Shown here: one piece after another, positions 8,785-16,535 of the stretch
Layout of the letters: the number at the start of each line of letters is the position of its first letter
Numbering within the stretch: the stretch's first letter is position 1
NCBI RefSeq assembly: GCF_002113025.1
Contig: NZ_NEJH01000001.1
Span: forward strand, 310,001 to 374,000
From: Pseudomonas sp. B28(2017)
GTDB lineage: Bacteria > Pseudomonadota > Gammaproteobacteria > Pseudomonadales > Pseudomonadaceae
DNA length: 64,000 nucleotides
Direction: 5' to 3'
Program-made: the position numbers and the translations under genes
The notes under the pieces: generated by a model
The model's input: the letters and a program-made list of their open reading frames with translations, nothing else
Databases searched by the model: none
Told to the model about the DNA's origin: nothing

Positions 8785-8799
8785 ATAAGTACTGCCTAT
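8785..8799. promoter_or_regulatory. Possible LysR-type operator in the cynS-cynR interval
   Basis: ATAAGTACTGCCTAT is a short dyad with the T/A-end character of LysR-type boxes. It lies just upstream of cynR and about 95 bp from cynS, in a divergent interval of 123 bp where CynR would bind. The call rests on position and weak symmetry only. Confidence 0.3.
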
Positions 8800-8813
8800 A
8801 GATGGAGAGTCCC

Positions 8814-9695
8814 ATGTTGCTTCGACATTTGCGTTACCTGTTGGCGGTGGCCGACCACGGGGGGTTCACCCGCGCCGCGGAAGTGCTGCACGTGTCCCAG
8901 CCGACCTTGTCGCAGCAGATCCGCCAACTGGAAGACTCACTGGGCGTGAGCCTGTTCGACCGCACCTCGCGCACGGTCAAGCCGACCGATGCCGGCGAGG
9001 CTTATATTGAATGCGCGCGGCGGGTCTTGGTGGAGCTGGAGGCAGGCAAGCGTGCGTTGCACGACGTGAAGGATTTGTCCCGCGGGACCCTGCGTCTGGC
9101 CATGACGCCGACTTTCATGGCCTATCTGGTAGGGCCGCTGGTGCACGACTACGTGGCGCGTTACCCGAACATCCACCTGGAGATTTTCGAGTTGTCGATG
9201 GACGAGATCGAGGCTGGGCTGGCGGATGATTCGCTGGATATCGCGATTGCGTTCGATCAGGTGAGAAGCACCGACATCGAATCGATCCCGGCCTTTACCG
9301 AAACCCTGGGGTTGATGGTTGGGCGGGGTCATCCGCTTTACGAATATCAGGACGCGTTGTCCACTGAGGAGGTGGCTAAGCTTGAGTTTGCGTTGCTGAC
9401 CCCGGAATACATCACCCGCGCGTGCATCGACGAGTACTTCGCTCAGGTGCACATCACGCCCAAAGTGGCAATTGAAGTGAACTCGGTCAACACGCTGCTG
9501 GAAGTCATCCGGCATTGCGCCATCGCCACCATCCTGCCGGAACCCATCGCCACTCAGGATCGGGCATTACGCAAACTGTCCCTGCTGGGCGCAGCGCCTG
9601 AACGCGGGGCTGCGTTGCTTCGGCGCAAGAACAACTACCACAGTGCGGCGTCGCTGGCGTTTGTGGATCTGGTGTTGGGGACTGATCTTTCATGA
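8814..9695 (+). CDS. cynR: LysR-type regulator of the cyanate locus (CynR)
   Basis: A 293-residue LysR protein closely resembling E. coli CynR along its length: HLRYLLAVADHGGFTRAAE and HVSQPTLSQQIRQLEDSLGV in the winged helix, then RGTLRLAMTPTFMAYLVGPL and LLRRKNNYHSAAS near the C-terminus. It is divergent from cynS, the CynR arrangement known in E. coli, where it activates cynTS with cyanate. The ATG at 8814 has GGAGAG in front; a second ATG at 8802 is possible but adds only four residues. Confidence 0.9.
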   Translation: MLLRHLRYLLAVADHGGFTRAAEVLHVSQPTLSQQIRQLEDSLGVSLFDRTSRTVKPTDAGEAYIECARRVLVELEAGKRALHDVKDLSRGTLRLAMTPTFMAYLVGPLVHDYVARYPNIHLEIFELSMDEIEAGLADDSLDIAIAFDQVRSTDIESIPAFTETLGLMVGRGHPLYEYQDALSTEEVAKLEFALLTPEYITRACIDEYFAQVHITPKVAIEVNSVNTLLEVIRHCAIATILPEPIATQDRALRKLSLLGAAPERGAALLRRKNNYHSAASLAFVDLVLGTDLS

Positions 9696-9708
9696 CCACC
9701 ACAAAACC

Positions 9709-9811
9709 CTGTAGGAGCCGGCTTGCCGGCGATGGACTCAAGTGCGCCGCGTTTATCCGGTTTACACGCGTTATCGTTAACGACTATCGCTGGCAAGCCA
9801 GCTCCTGCAAG
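9709..9811. repeat. REP-like pair (GTAGGAGCCGGCTTGCCGGCG type)
   Basis: CTGTAGGAGCCGGCTTGCCG at 9709 and its imperfect inverted copy ending at 9811 (GCTGGCAAGCCAGCTCCTGC). This is a second sequence class of REP compared with the copies elsewhere in the window. Confidence 0.75.
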
Positions 9812-9890
9812 AGACCGCGTCCTGGTCAAAAAAAGGTTCATCACGGATTACCGGGAAAGATTGGCGTTGGCGTTGGCGTTGGTTTTGTGA

Positions 9891-9946
9891 GTTGTGAGTT
9901 GTGAGTTGTGAGTTGTGAGTTGTGAGTTGTGAGTTGTGAGTTGTGA
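9891..9946. repeat. Tandem repeat, eight copies of GTTGTGA
   Basis: Eight perfect, uninterrupted 7-bp units, with a partial unit (TTTTGTGA) before them and a short TTGGCG triplication at about 9861-9880 before that. Perfect tandem copies suggest recent slippage, so the copy number may vary between strains. It touches the left end of the 643-bp palindromic element. Confidence 0.95.
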
Positions 9947-10588
9947 GCTTATCCATTTGCCGAGGTGACGCTGAATCACCTTTGCGCCCTTACGGCGCCT
10001 TACTTTTTTCAGTCGAAAAAAAAGTAAGCAAAAATTCTCGCCCCGGCGTCCGGCCCCTCGCCAAGGCTCGGGGTTCCTTCGCTCCGGCATTCATCCGGGG
10101 GCATTGCTCTACGGTTTGCTTCGCTGCACCTCCCTGCAATGTGTGCGACTTCGCCGCACGGCGCTGCGCGCCCATCCCCGGATGAACGCCTCCACTCAGC
10201 CTTCCGAAGGGGCGGGTGGATCAAGATCAAAAGCACAATTCGCTGCGCTCTTGCTTTTGGAACGCGGTGGGTCTGTGGGCTTTGGGCTTTGGGCTTTGCT
10301 TTGGCTTTTGATCTAAATGCCCCGTTAACCAGAAGGGCCGAGTGGAGGTGTTGCGTAGGGGGGGAGTGCGTCAGCACCTTCGGCGTAGCCGAAGTCGCGA
10401 GATGTAGAGTTGCTTGCAACTCGGAGGCCGCGATACCCCGTAGCGACACCGGAGCGAGGGAACCCGAAGCGCAGCGTAGGGCCCCTGGTGGGGCAAGAAT
10501 TTTTGCTTACTTTTTTTTCGACTGAAAAAAGTAAGGCGCCGTAAGGGCGCAAAGGTGATTCAGCGCCACACTGGCAAATGGATAAGCT
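9946..10588. repeat. 643-bp imperfect palindromic intergenic element
   Basis: The arms at 9946-10044 and 10490-10588 are almost exact inverted copies of each other, about 99 bp each, including AGCTTATCCATTTGC at the tips and a GAAAAAAAAGTAAGC tract. The symmetry continues inside: a CTCCACTC block near 10187 is mirrored near 10342, and GATCAAAAGC near 10224 is mirrored near 10306. Open frames inside have no recognisable product. Repeats of this general kind occur between genes in P. fluorescens genomes, but I cannot assign a published family. Confidence 0.8.
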
Positions 10589-10644
10589 CGCAGCACTCAC
10601 AGCTACAGAGCAAAAAAACTTTCCCGACAATCCGAGAAGAACCC

Positions 10645-10686
10645 AAAAAAAGGCCTGCTCCTTATTGGGAGCAGGCCTTGTTTTTC
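10645..10686. terminator. Bidirectional terminator
   Basis: AAGGCCTGCTCC pairs with GGAGCAGGCCTT across a short TTATT loop. A run of A precedes the hairpin and a run of T follows it, so it can end transcripts of the 10713-11042 gene on the minus strand. Confidence 0.8.
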
Positions 10687-10712
10687 ATTAAGTCAGTAAT
10701 GACTCATTTCAA

Positions 10713-11042
10713 TCAGTAGAACCGGTCAATCACCTGAACTTCGTTCTGATTCTGCATCGAGGCCCAGGCCTGTTTCAGGGTTTGCAGAACATTACCGATG
10801 AAGTCCTTGTCGGCTGCGGCCTTCTTGCCGACATAGCCCTGGCCGCGACGGTACATTTTCAGTCGGGCGAGCAGGTTCTGGTTGTTCTGGTCGAACTCTG
10901 CTTCATGGGCGTGCGGCGACAGGCAGTCGATATGAACCTGGCCACACTTGCTGATCCAGAGAATATGGCTGTCGTGGCTGTCTTTTTTTGCAGCGAACAT
11001 ACGAGCCAGTTCATCGATAGTTGGTTGATTGTTCAGATTCAT
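10713..11042 (-). CDS. Conserved-looking hypothetical protein, 109 residues
   Basis: A soluble protein without signal peptide or membrane segment, beginning MNLNNQPTIDELARMFAAKK. It has a central HILWISKCGQVHIDCL segment (beta strands with two Cys), HAHEAEFD, and a basic C-terminal half (RLKMYRRGQGYVGKKAA) ending in Tyr. AAGGGG lies about 8 nt before the ATG at 11042; an ATG one codon earlier is possible. It has its own terminator, so it is probably monocistronic. I do not recognise the family. Confidence 0.65.
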   Translation of the reverse strand: MNLNNQPTIDELARMFAAKKDSHDSHILWISKCGQVHIDCLSPHAHEAEFDQNNQNLLARLKMYRRGQGYVGKKAAADKDFIGNVLQTLKQAWASMQNQNEVQVIDRFY

Positions 11043-11204
11043 CATAAAGCCCCTTGACCAATTGGTGATCTTTCAAAGTTGATTCGCTAATACAGGTAGC
11101 CCATCGGTTAGTTGATCCCTGGCACCGAAACCAGGACGTCAGCGTTCGACCGCCTTATCGGGCGGGGTCCTGCGTCTGTTGCATGTAGTCGTGTTGAATA
11201 ACTG

Positions 11205-11508
11205 CTACGCAATAGCGTCACAACGAAGAGAAGCGGCGAAAACCTTAAGGCCACTGCCGACGTTTTCAGGGTCGGCCACAAGCTTCATGAGGATTGCTCG
11301 CCAAGACTTCTCGCCCTTGTACTGGACGTTCAGGCCAGGTCAGCTTCTTCAATCTGCCTTGTGGGCAGCGTGTATCCGGGAAAAACAGCTCGGCGGTCAG
11401 ACGAGCTTGCTCAAACGTGTTGCCTGTACTCCCGATCGGGGAGACGTCTGCATCATGCAAGGGCAAATCGGAGGCGTCAACGGTTTTGTAGTGATTATTT
11501 TTAGTCAC
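11205..11508 (-). pseudogene. Possible remnant or frameshifted small gene
   Basis: A minus-strand frame from GTG 11508 to 11266 reads MTKNNHYKTVDASDLPLHD and on to KKLTWPERPVQG. A neighbouring frame stays open over the end of that ORF and beyond it to 11205 (VQYKGEKSWRAILMKLVADP), with equally gene-like composition. That is what one frameshift in a roughly 100-codon gene would give. No good ribosome-binding site is seen and the family is unknown. A small hairpin (TAGTGA...TCACTA, 11489-11510) covers the putative start. This call is weak. Confidence 0.25.
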
Positions 11509-11537
11509 TACATATTGTCGGACAAAGCTGTTCGGAA

Positions 11538-12068
11538 TTAGCGCGGGGAGTCGAGGGCGTGACGGTCAGGACGACAGGGGGGGCACTGAAAGCGGTAAAA
11601 AGTGCAGGGATGGCGGTCAACCACCTGCTGATGCAAGGTGAACCCGCCAATGCCGAGCCCTGGCATGACGGCTGCCCAGAACAGCCGTGCCGGCTGATTG
11701 GCCTCGATATGAAAAATCTGCCATTGACCGGGGAATTGACTCAAGAGGGTGGACACGACAAACCGGGCGACACCCCGGCCACGAAAGCGTCGACTGACGA
11801 ACAGATAGCCGATGTTGTACTCGGCACCGGATAGATGGGTCTGATTATCCACGGTCACGAAGCCGGCCAGTTCTGCGTCGACCTTGATCAGGAAGGGGCG
11901 GGTGGCCGGGTTTCGCCAGTAGTCCGGCATGGGCTGGATGTTGAAGAAACCGTATTCACCCAGTTTCAACGGTAACCATTCGCTGAAATCGTAGGTGTAG
12001 AACTGCATCAGGTTTTCGATGGTTTCCAGCTCATCACGTTGAGCGGCGTGCAGTTCTATCGAAGACAT
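11538..12068 (-). CDS. GNAT-family N-acetyltransferase
   Basis: A 176-residue protein with the GNAT fold. The acetyl-CoA pyrophosphate loop is SRRFRGRGVARFVV (Q/RxxGxG/A motif), preceded by the AEYNIGYLFVS strand and followed by WQIFHIEANQPARLFWAAV. The acceptor substrate is unknown; it may act on a small molecule or an N-terminus in the cytoplasm. GGAGCCGCTTCAC precedes the ATG at 12068. It lies 64 bp downstream of topB in the same direction. Confidence 0.8.
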   Translation of the reverse strand: MSSIELHAAQRDELETIENLMQFYTYDFSEWLPLKLGEYGFFNIQPMPDYWRNPATRPFLIKVDAELAGFVTVDNQTHLSGAEYNIGYLFVSRRFRGRGVARFVVSTLLSQFPGQWQIFHIEANQPARLFWAAVMPGLGIGGFTLHQQVVDRHPCTFYRFQCPPCRPDRHALDSPR

Positions 12069-12132
12069 GTGAAGCGGCTCCTGACAGGTCAAGGGACAGG
12101 GTTGATTATGGCCGGCGCCACAAGGTTGTGTG

Positions 12133-14082
12133 TCAGGATTGAGTTTTGCCGGCCGGTTTTGCCCTGCGTTGGGTGCCGCCCGGTTTGCGCTGGGTGCTTT
12201 TGCGCTTTTTCTTCCATGGCGTTGCGGCGCGCCCGGAGGGCGGCGGACCGCTGATGGTCAGGCTGAGCCCGGCACAGCGATTGACCTGTTTGCTCATCCA
12301 CGCCGCCTGTTTGGTGACGAACTCTTCCAGGCTCATTTCCCCGCTTTGCACCATGTCCAGGGCCTGCTCCCAGATCGCCGTGGTGCCCGGATCGGCGATG
12401 GCCCGCGGCACGGCGTCGATCAGGCTGAACGCGGCCGGTGTGGCGGCCAGGGTCTTGCCGTTCTTGACCAGGTAACCACGGTCGAGCAGGCCCTGGATGA
12501 TCGACGCGCGAGTCGCTTCGGTGCCGATACCGGTGGTGTCCTTGAGCTTTTGCTTGAGCAGCGGATCTTCTACCAGTTTGGCGACATTTTTCATGGCCTT
12601 GATCAGGTCGCCTTCCGTGAACGGCTTCGGCGGTTGCGTCCAGAGGTCCTTGAGTTGCACGCCGGCCACTGCGCAATCGATGCCTTCGGCCAGGTTGGGT
12701 AGTGTCTGCGGCGCGGGAGCTTCGCGTCCCCTGGCCGGTGCCAGCGCTTCAGGCAGGGCGCGTTTCCAGCCCGGTTCGATGATCTGCTTGCCCACTGCGC
12801 GCAGCGCTTCGCCGGCACAATCGAAGTCGGCCTGGGTGCGGTCGTATTCGTGATTGGGCAGGAATTGCGCCAGATAGCGGGCGCGGATCAGGGTGTAGAC
12901 CGCGCGCTGTTTACCCACCAGCTTGTCGAGGTTCTTCGCCGCGGCAGTGGGGATGATGCCGTGGTGAGCGCTGACCCTGGCATCGTTCCAGGCCCGTGAG
13001 CGCCGTTGCGGATCAAGGTGATCGTGCAAGACGCTCAACGCCGGATCGGCCTGGCGCAATGCCGCCAGGATGGCCGGCGCTTCGCTGTGCTGACTGAGGG
13101 GCAGATAGCCGCAATCACTGCGCGGATAGGTGATGACTTTGTAGGTTTCGTACAGCGCCTGGGCGATGTCCAGGGTTTCCTGGGCGCCGAGGCCGAGCTT
13201 CTTCGAGCAGACCTCCTGCAGGGTGCCCAGATCGAACGGCAGCGGGGCCACTTCGCGCATTCGCTCGGTGCGCAGCTTGACCACCCGCGCACTGGTGGCA
13301 CCACTCATGGCGGCTGCCGCTTGTTGTGCCAGCGCCTGATTCAGGCAGCGGTCCTGATCGTCGCAAACCGCGGATGCCGCGCGCCATTGCGCCGTGAACG
13401 CGGTGCCGTTGTGCAGCAGTTGCACATCGATGGCCCAATAGGGGACGGGCACAAAGTCGGCGATGCTGCGATCGCGATCCACCACCAGGCGCAAGGTCGG
13501 TGTTTGCACCCGGCCGACCGGCAACACGCCTTGATAGCCGGACTGGCGCCCCAGCAAGGTGAACAGCCGACTCATGTTCATGCCGATCAGCCAGTCGGCC
13601 CGGGAACGACCGAGGGCCGAGTGATAGAGGCTGAAGGTTTCGTTCCCCGGTTTCAGCGCCGCGAGGGCCTTGCGGATAGATGCATCGTCCAGCGCCGACA
13701 ACCAGAGGCGGCGGATCGGCCCGCGATAACGGCAATGCTCCACCAGTTCCCGGGCGATCATCTCGCCCTCGCGGTCGGCGTCCGTGGCAATGATCAGCTC
13801 GGACGCTTCACCGAGCAGGCGCTTGACCGCCTTGTACTGACTGGCGGTGCGCGGCTTGACGGTCATTTTCCACTTTTCGGGAATGATCGGCAGGTCGGCC
13901 AGCACCCAGCGCTTGTAGCGTGCGTCGTAGGCATCCGGCGGTGCGGTTTCCAGCAGGTGGCCGATGCACCAGGTCACCGTGACGCCCGTTCCCAGCCAGC
14001 AGCCATCGCCCCGGCGTTTGGCGCCGAGGACCGCCGCAATGTCTTTGGCCTGGGAAGGTTTTTCACAGAGGTACAGCTGCAT
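12133..14082 (-). CDS. topB: DNA topoisomerase III
   Basis: A 649-residue type IA topoisomerase, as for E. coli TopB (653). The toprim domain contains EKPSQ (Glu7) and ATDADREGEM (acidic cluster 101-107). The catalytic Tyr is Tyr319 in VITYPRSDCGYLP. LPVGRVQTPTLRLV marks the conserved core, and the C-terminus is a Lys/Arg-rich tail expected to bind DNA. It decatenates replication intermediates and works with RecQ. MQLYLCEKPS matches the family N-terminus, so I start at 14082 and not at the ATG three codons upstream. Confidence 0.95.
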   Translation of the reverse strand: MQLYLCEKPSQAKDIAAVLGAKRRGDGCWLGTGVTVTWCIGHLLETAPPDAYDARYKRWVLADLPIIPEKWKMTVKPRTASQYKAVKRLLGEASELIIATDADREGEMIARELVEHCRYRGPIRRLWLSALDDASIRKALAALKPGNETFSLYHSALGRSRADWLIGMNMSRLFTLLGRQSGYQGVLPVGRVQTPTLRLVVDRDRSIADFVPVPYWAIDVQLLHNGTAFTAQWRAASAVCDDQDRCLNQALAQQAAAAMSGATSARVVKLRTERMREVAPLPFDLGTLQEVCSKKLGLGAQETLDIAQALYETYKVITYPRSDCGYLPLSQHSEAPAILAALRQADPALSVLHDHLDPQRRSRAWNDARVSAHHGIIPTAAAKNLDKLVGKQRAVYTLIRARYLAQFLPNHEYDRTQADFDCAGEALRAVGKQIIEPGWKRALPEALAPARGREAPAPQTLPNLAEGIDCAVAGVQLKDLWTQPPKPFTEGDLIKAMKNVAKLVEDPLLKQKLKDTTGIGTEATRASIIQGLLDRGYLVKNGKTLAATPAAFSLIDAVPRAIADPGTTAIWEQALDMVQSGEMSLEEFVTKQAAWMSKQVNRCAGLSLTISGPPPSGRAATPWKKKRKSTQRKPGGTQRRAKPAGKTQS

Positions 14083-14302
14083 AACCACCATCGTCGATCT
14101 ATGTGCCAGAGGTGCACAGAATGGCGGTTGATGGACGATGGAGCAATCTTTATCTGTATGGATGTACAGTTTTTGTGTGTCGCGATGAATGCCTTGTTCC
14201 CGTTCGGCTGCGAAGAAGTTGCGTGGGTGAAACTTGGGTTATACATGATGAATCGTGGTATTCCGATTTGCAGGTCCATCACCCTCATGAGGAACGCATT
14301 CC

Positions 14303-14671
14303 ATGAAAAGCTCCGGTCCTAGTCCTGTCATCACCATCGCCGAGCAGCCCGGCTGCCTGTTGGTGAGGTTCCACGGCATTCAGGTCGCCGCTTCGGCCCG
14401 CGCGCTGGTGTTGCTGGAGGCCAATTACCCGCCGGTGTACTACGTGCCGCGAGAGGATATCGACGAGAAGTATTTCGCCCGTACCGACCACACCAGTTAT
14501 TGCCCGTACAAGGGCGATGCCAGCTATTTCAGCCTGCAGGTGCCAGGGCATGAAGCGGCCAATGCGGTGTGGAGTTACGAAGACCCGAAGGTGTCGGTAG
14601 AGCAGATCCGAGGGTATTTGGCGTTCTACCCGGACCAAGTGAAGTTTGAGCTGCTTGATGCCGAGGTTTGA
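14303..14671 (+). CDS. DUF427 domain protein
   Basis: A 122-residue protein matching the DUF427 family: VRFHGIQVAASARALVLLE, PPVYYVPREDID, TSYCPYKGDASYFSL and AVWSYEDP are its hallmark blocks. This beta-rich domain is widespread and of unknown biochemical role. GAGGAACGCATTCC precedes the ATG. It is divergent from topB and stands alone. A GC-rich hairpin follows the stop codon. Confidence 0.85.
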   Translation: MKSSGPSPVITIAEQPGCLLVRFHGIQVAASARALVLLEANYPPVYYVPREDIDEKYFARTDHTSYCPYKGDASYFSLQVPGHEAANAVWSYEDPKVSVEQIRGYLAFYPDQVKFELLDAEV

Positions 14672-14686
14672 TCGGGTTTGATCGCC

Positions 14687-14714
14687 GCAACGAGGGAGCG
14701 AACTCCCTCGTTGC
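14687..14714. terminator. Hairpin between the convergent DUF427 and MFS genes
   Basis: A 12-bp perfect stem GCAACGAGGGAG/CTCCCTCGTTGC with CGAA tetraloop lies between two convergent stop codons. No strong T run follows on either strand, so termination may be weak. Confidence 0.55.
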
Positions 14715-14725
14715 CAGGCTTGACC

Positions 14726-16348
14726 TCAGTTTTTGTCGAGATCCACGTTGCGGGTCTCACGCAAGCACAGCATGCCCACCACCAGGCTCACCCCGGTGAT
14801 CACCACCGGATACCACAGCCCGTAGAAGATGTCCCCGGTGTACACCACCAATGCGAACGACACCGTCGGCAGAAAACCGCCGAACCAGCCGTTGCCGATG
14901 TGGTAGGGCAGGGACATCGAGGTGTAGCGGATGCGGGTCGGGAACAGTTCGACCATCAACGCCGCCAGCGGGCCGTAGCACATCGCGGAGATGATGATCA
15001 GCGCAACGATCAGCGCGACGATCATCGGCTTGTTGATCTGCTGCATGTCCGCCTTTTGCGGGTAACCGGCGAGGGTCACGGCACCGCGCAAGGCGGCTTC
15101 GTCGAAACCATCGATTTTCACGTCACCGATGCTCACCTGCACGTCACTGCCGGCCGGTGCGACAGCACTGTTGTACGGCAAGCCCTGCTTGACCAGGAAG
15201 GTCTTGACCTTGTCGCACGGGCTGTCGAATTTCGCCTTGCCCACCGGGTCGAACTGGAAGGTGCAGGTGGCCGGGTCGGCCATCACGGTGATCGGTGCCT
15301 GACGGCTGGCCTGGTCGATGGCCGGGTTGGCGTAGTGGGCCAGGGTCTTGAATATCGGGAAGTACAGCGCGGTGGCCAGCAGCAGGCCGATCATCAGCAC
15401 CGGCTTGCGCCCGACCTTGTCCGACAGCCAGCCAAAGAAAATGAAGAAGGGGGCGCCGATGGTCACGCTGACAATCAGCAAACCGTTGGCCACCGCCGGG
15501 TCCATTTTCAGGAACTGGGTGAGAAAGAACAGCACATAGAATTGCGCGGCGTAGAAGGTCACCGCCTGCCCGGCATTGATGCTGAACAGCGCGATCAACA
15601 CCACTTTGAGGTTTTCCCATTTACCGAAGGAGTCGCGAATCGGCTGTTTGCACAGCTTGCCTTCCTCTTTCATTTTCACGAAGGCCGGCGACTCGTGCAG
15701 GCTCAGGCGAATCCAGGTCGAGATGCCCAGCAGCACGATGGAAAACAGAAACGGAATGCGCCAGCCCCAGACTTCGAACTGATCGCCGGTGAAGTAGCGG
15801 CAGCCCAGCACCACCAGCAGCGAGAGCAGCAGGCCCAGGGTCGCGGTGGATTGAATCCAGCTGGTGTGCAAGCCTCGCTTGCCGATGGGCGCGTGCTCGG
15901 CGACATAGGTCGCGGCACCGCCGTATTCACCACCCAGGGCCAGGCCCTGGAGCATACGCAGCACCACCAGGATGATCGGCGCGGCGATGCCGATGCTGGC
16001 GTAGGTCGGCAGCAGCCCGACACAGAACGTCGCCAGGCCCATGAGGACGATGGTGGCGAGAAAGGTGTACTTGCGCCCGATCATGTCCCCCAACCGACCG
16101 AACACCAGCGCGCCGAACGGCCGCACGATAAAGCCGGCGGCGAAGGCCATCAGCGCAAAGATGAACGCCGTGGTGTCGTTGACCCCGGCGAAAAACTGTT
16201 TGCTGATCACCGCCGCGAGGGCGCCATAGAGGAAAAAGTCGTACCACTCGAAGACCGTCCCGAGGGACGAGGCGAAGATGACTTTCTGGGTTTCCTGACT
16301 GGTGCCCGCGCTACGCACGGCTTCCAGGGATTGAACGTGTTCTGACAT
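14726..16348 (-). CDS. MHS-family MFS transporter (shikimate/ProP-like) with a large extramembrane insert
   Basis: A 540-residue protein, about 100 longer than usual metabolite:H+ symporters. The MHS signatures are SSLGTVFEWYDFFLYG at the N-terminus, GRLGDMIGRKY in loop 2-3, RMLQGLALGGEYGGAA in helix 4 and SDKVGRKPVLM in loop 8-9. Between the SDKVGRKPV helix and the last helices is a soluble insert of roughly 95 residues with two Cys (ATCTFQF and DSPCDK). The substrate is not identifiable. The real start is ATG 16348 behind GAGGGATACCGGT. It lies 140 bp downstream of the GMC oxidoreductase on the same strand, suggesting joint function. Confidence 0.85.
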   Translation of the reverse strand: MSEHVQSLEAVRSAGTSQETQKVIFASSLGTVFEWYDFFLYGALAAVISKQFFAGVNDTTAFIFALMAFAAGFIVRPFGALVFGRLGDMIGRKYTFLATIVLMGLATFCVGLLPTYASIGIAAPIILVVLRMLQGLALGGEYGGAATYVAEHAPIGKRGLHTSWIQSTATLGLLLSLLVVLGCRYFTGDQFEVWGWRIPFLFSIVLLGISTWIRLSLHESPAFVKMKEEGKLCKQPIRDSFGKWENLKVVLIALFSINAGQAVTFYAAQFYVLFFLTQFLKMDPAVANGLLIVSVTIGAPFFIFFGWLSDKVGRKPVLMIGLLLATALYFPIFKTLAHYANPAIDQASRQAPITVMADPATCTFQFDPVGKAKFDSPCDKVKTFLVKQGLPYNSAVAPAGSDVQVSIGDVKIDGFDEAALRGAVTLAGYPQKADMQQINKPMIVALIVALIIISAMCYGPLAALMVELFPTRIRYTSMSLPYHIGNGWFGGFLPTVSFALVVYTGDIFYGLWYPVVITGVSLVVGMLCLRETRNVDLDKN

Positions 16349-16444
16349 ACCGGTATCCCTCACAGTGATTGTTTTTGTTGTTCCACTGGTGTTGCGTGTT
16401 CCATTCCGGGGTAATGCTCAGTGTCCGTGAATCGAGTGAAGTTC

Positions 16445-16535
16445 CTGTGGGAGCGAGCCTGCTCGCGAAGGCGTCGTGTCATTCAGCGTCAATGTTGAAT
16501 GATCGACCGTTTTGCGAGTAGGCTCGCTCCCACAG
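16445..16535. repeat. REP pair overlapping the 3' end of the GMC oxidoreductase gene
   Basis: GTGGGAGCGAGCCTGCTCGC at 16448 and its imperfect inverted copy ending at 16535. The stop codon of the GMC gene (16489) lies between the two copies, so one copy is translated. Confidence 0.85.

Noticed and set aside
9891..9946. Tandem array considered as a CRISPR
   Set aside because: Units are 7 bp and contiguous with no spacers, and no cas genes are present.
13006..14322. 438-codon plus-strand open frame
   Set aside because: Antisense of topB.
14678..16345. 555-codon plus-strand open frame
   Set aside because: Shadow of the MHS transporter on the other strand; Gln/His/Arg-rich composition is typical of antisense GC-rich frames.
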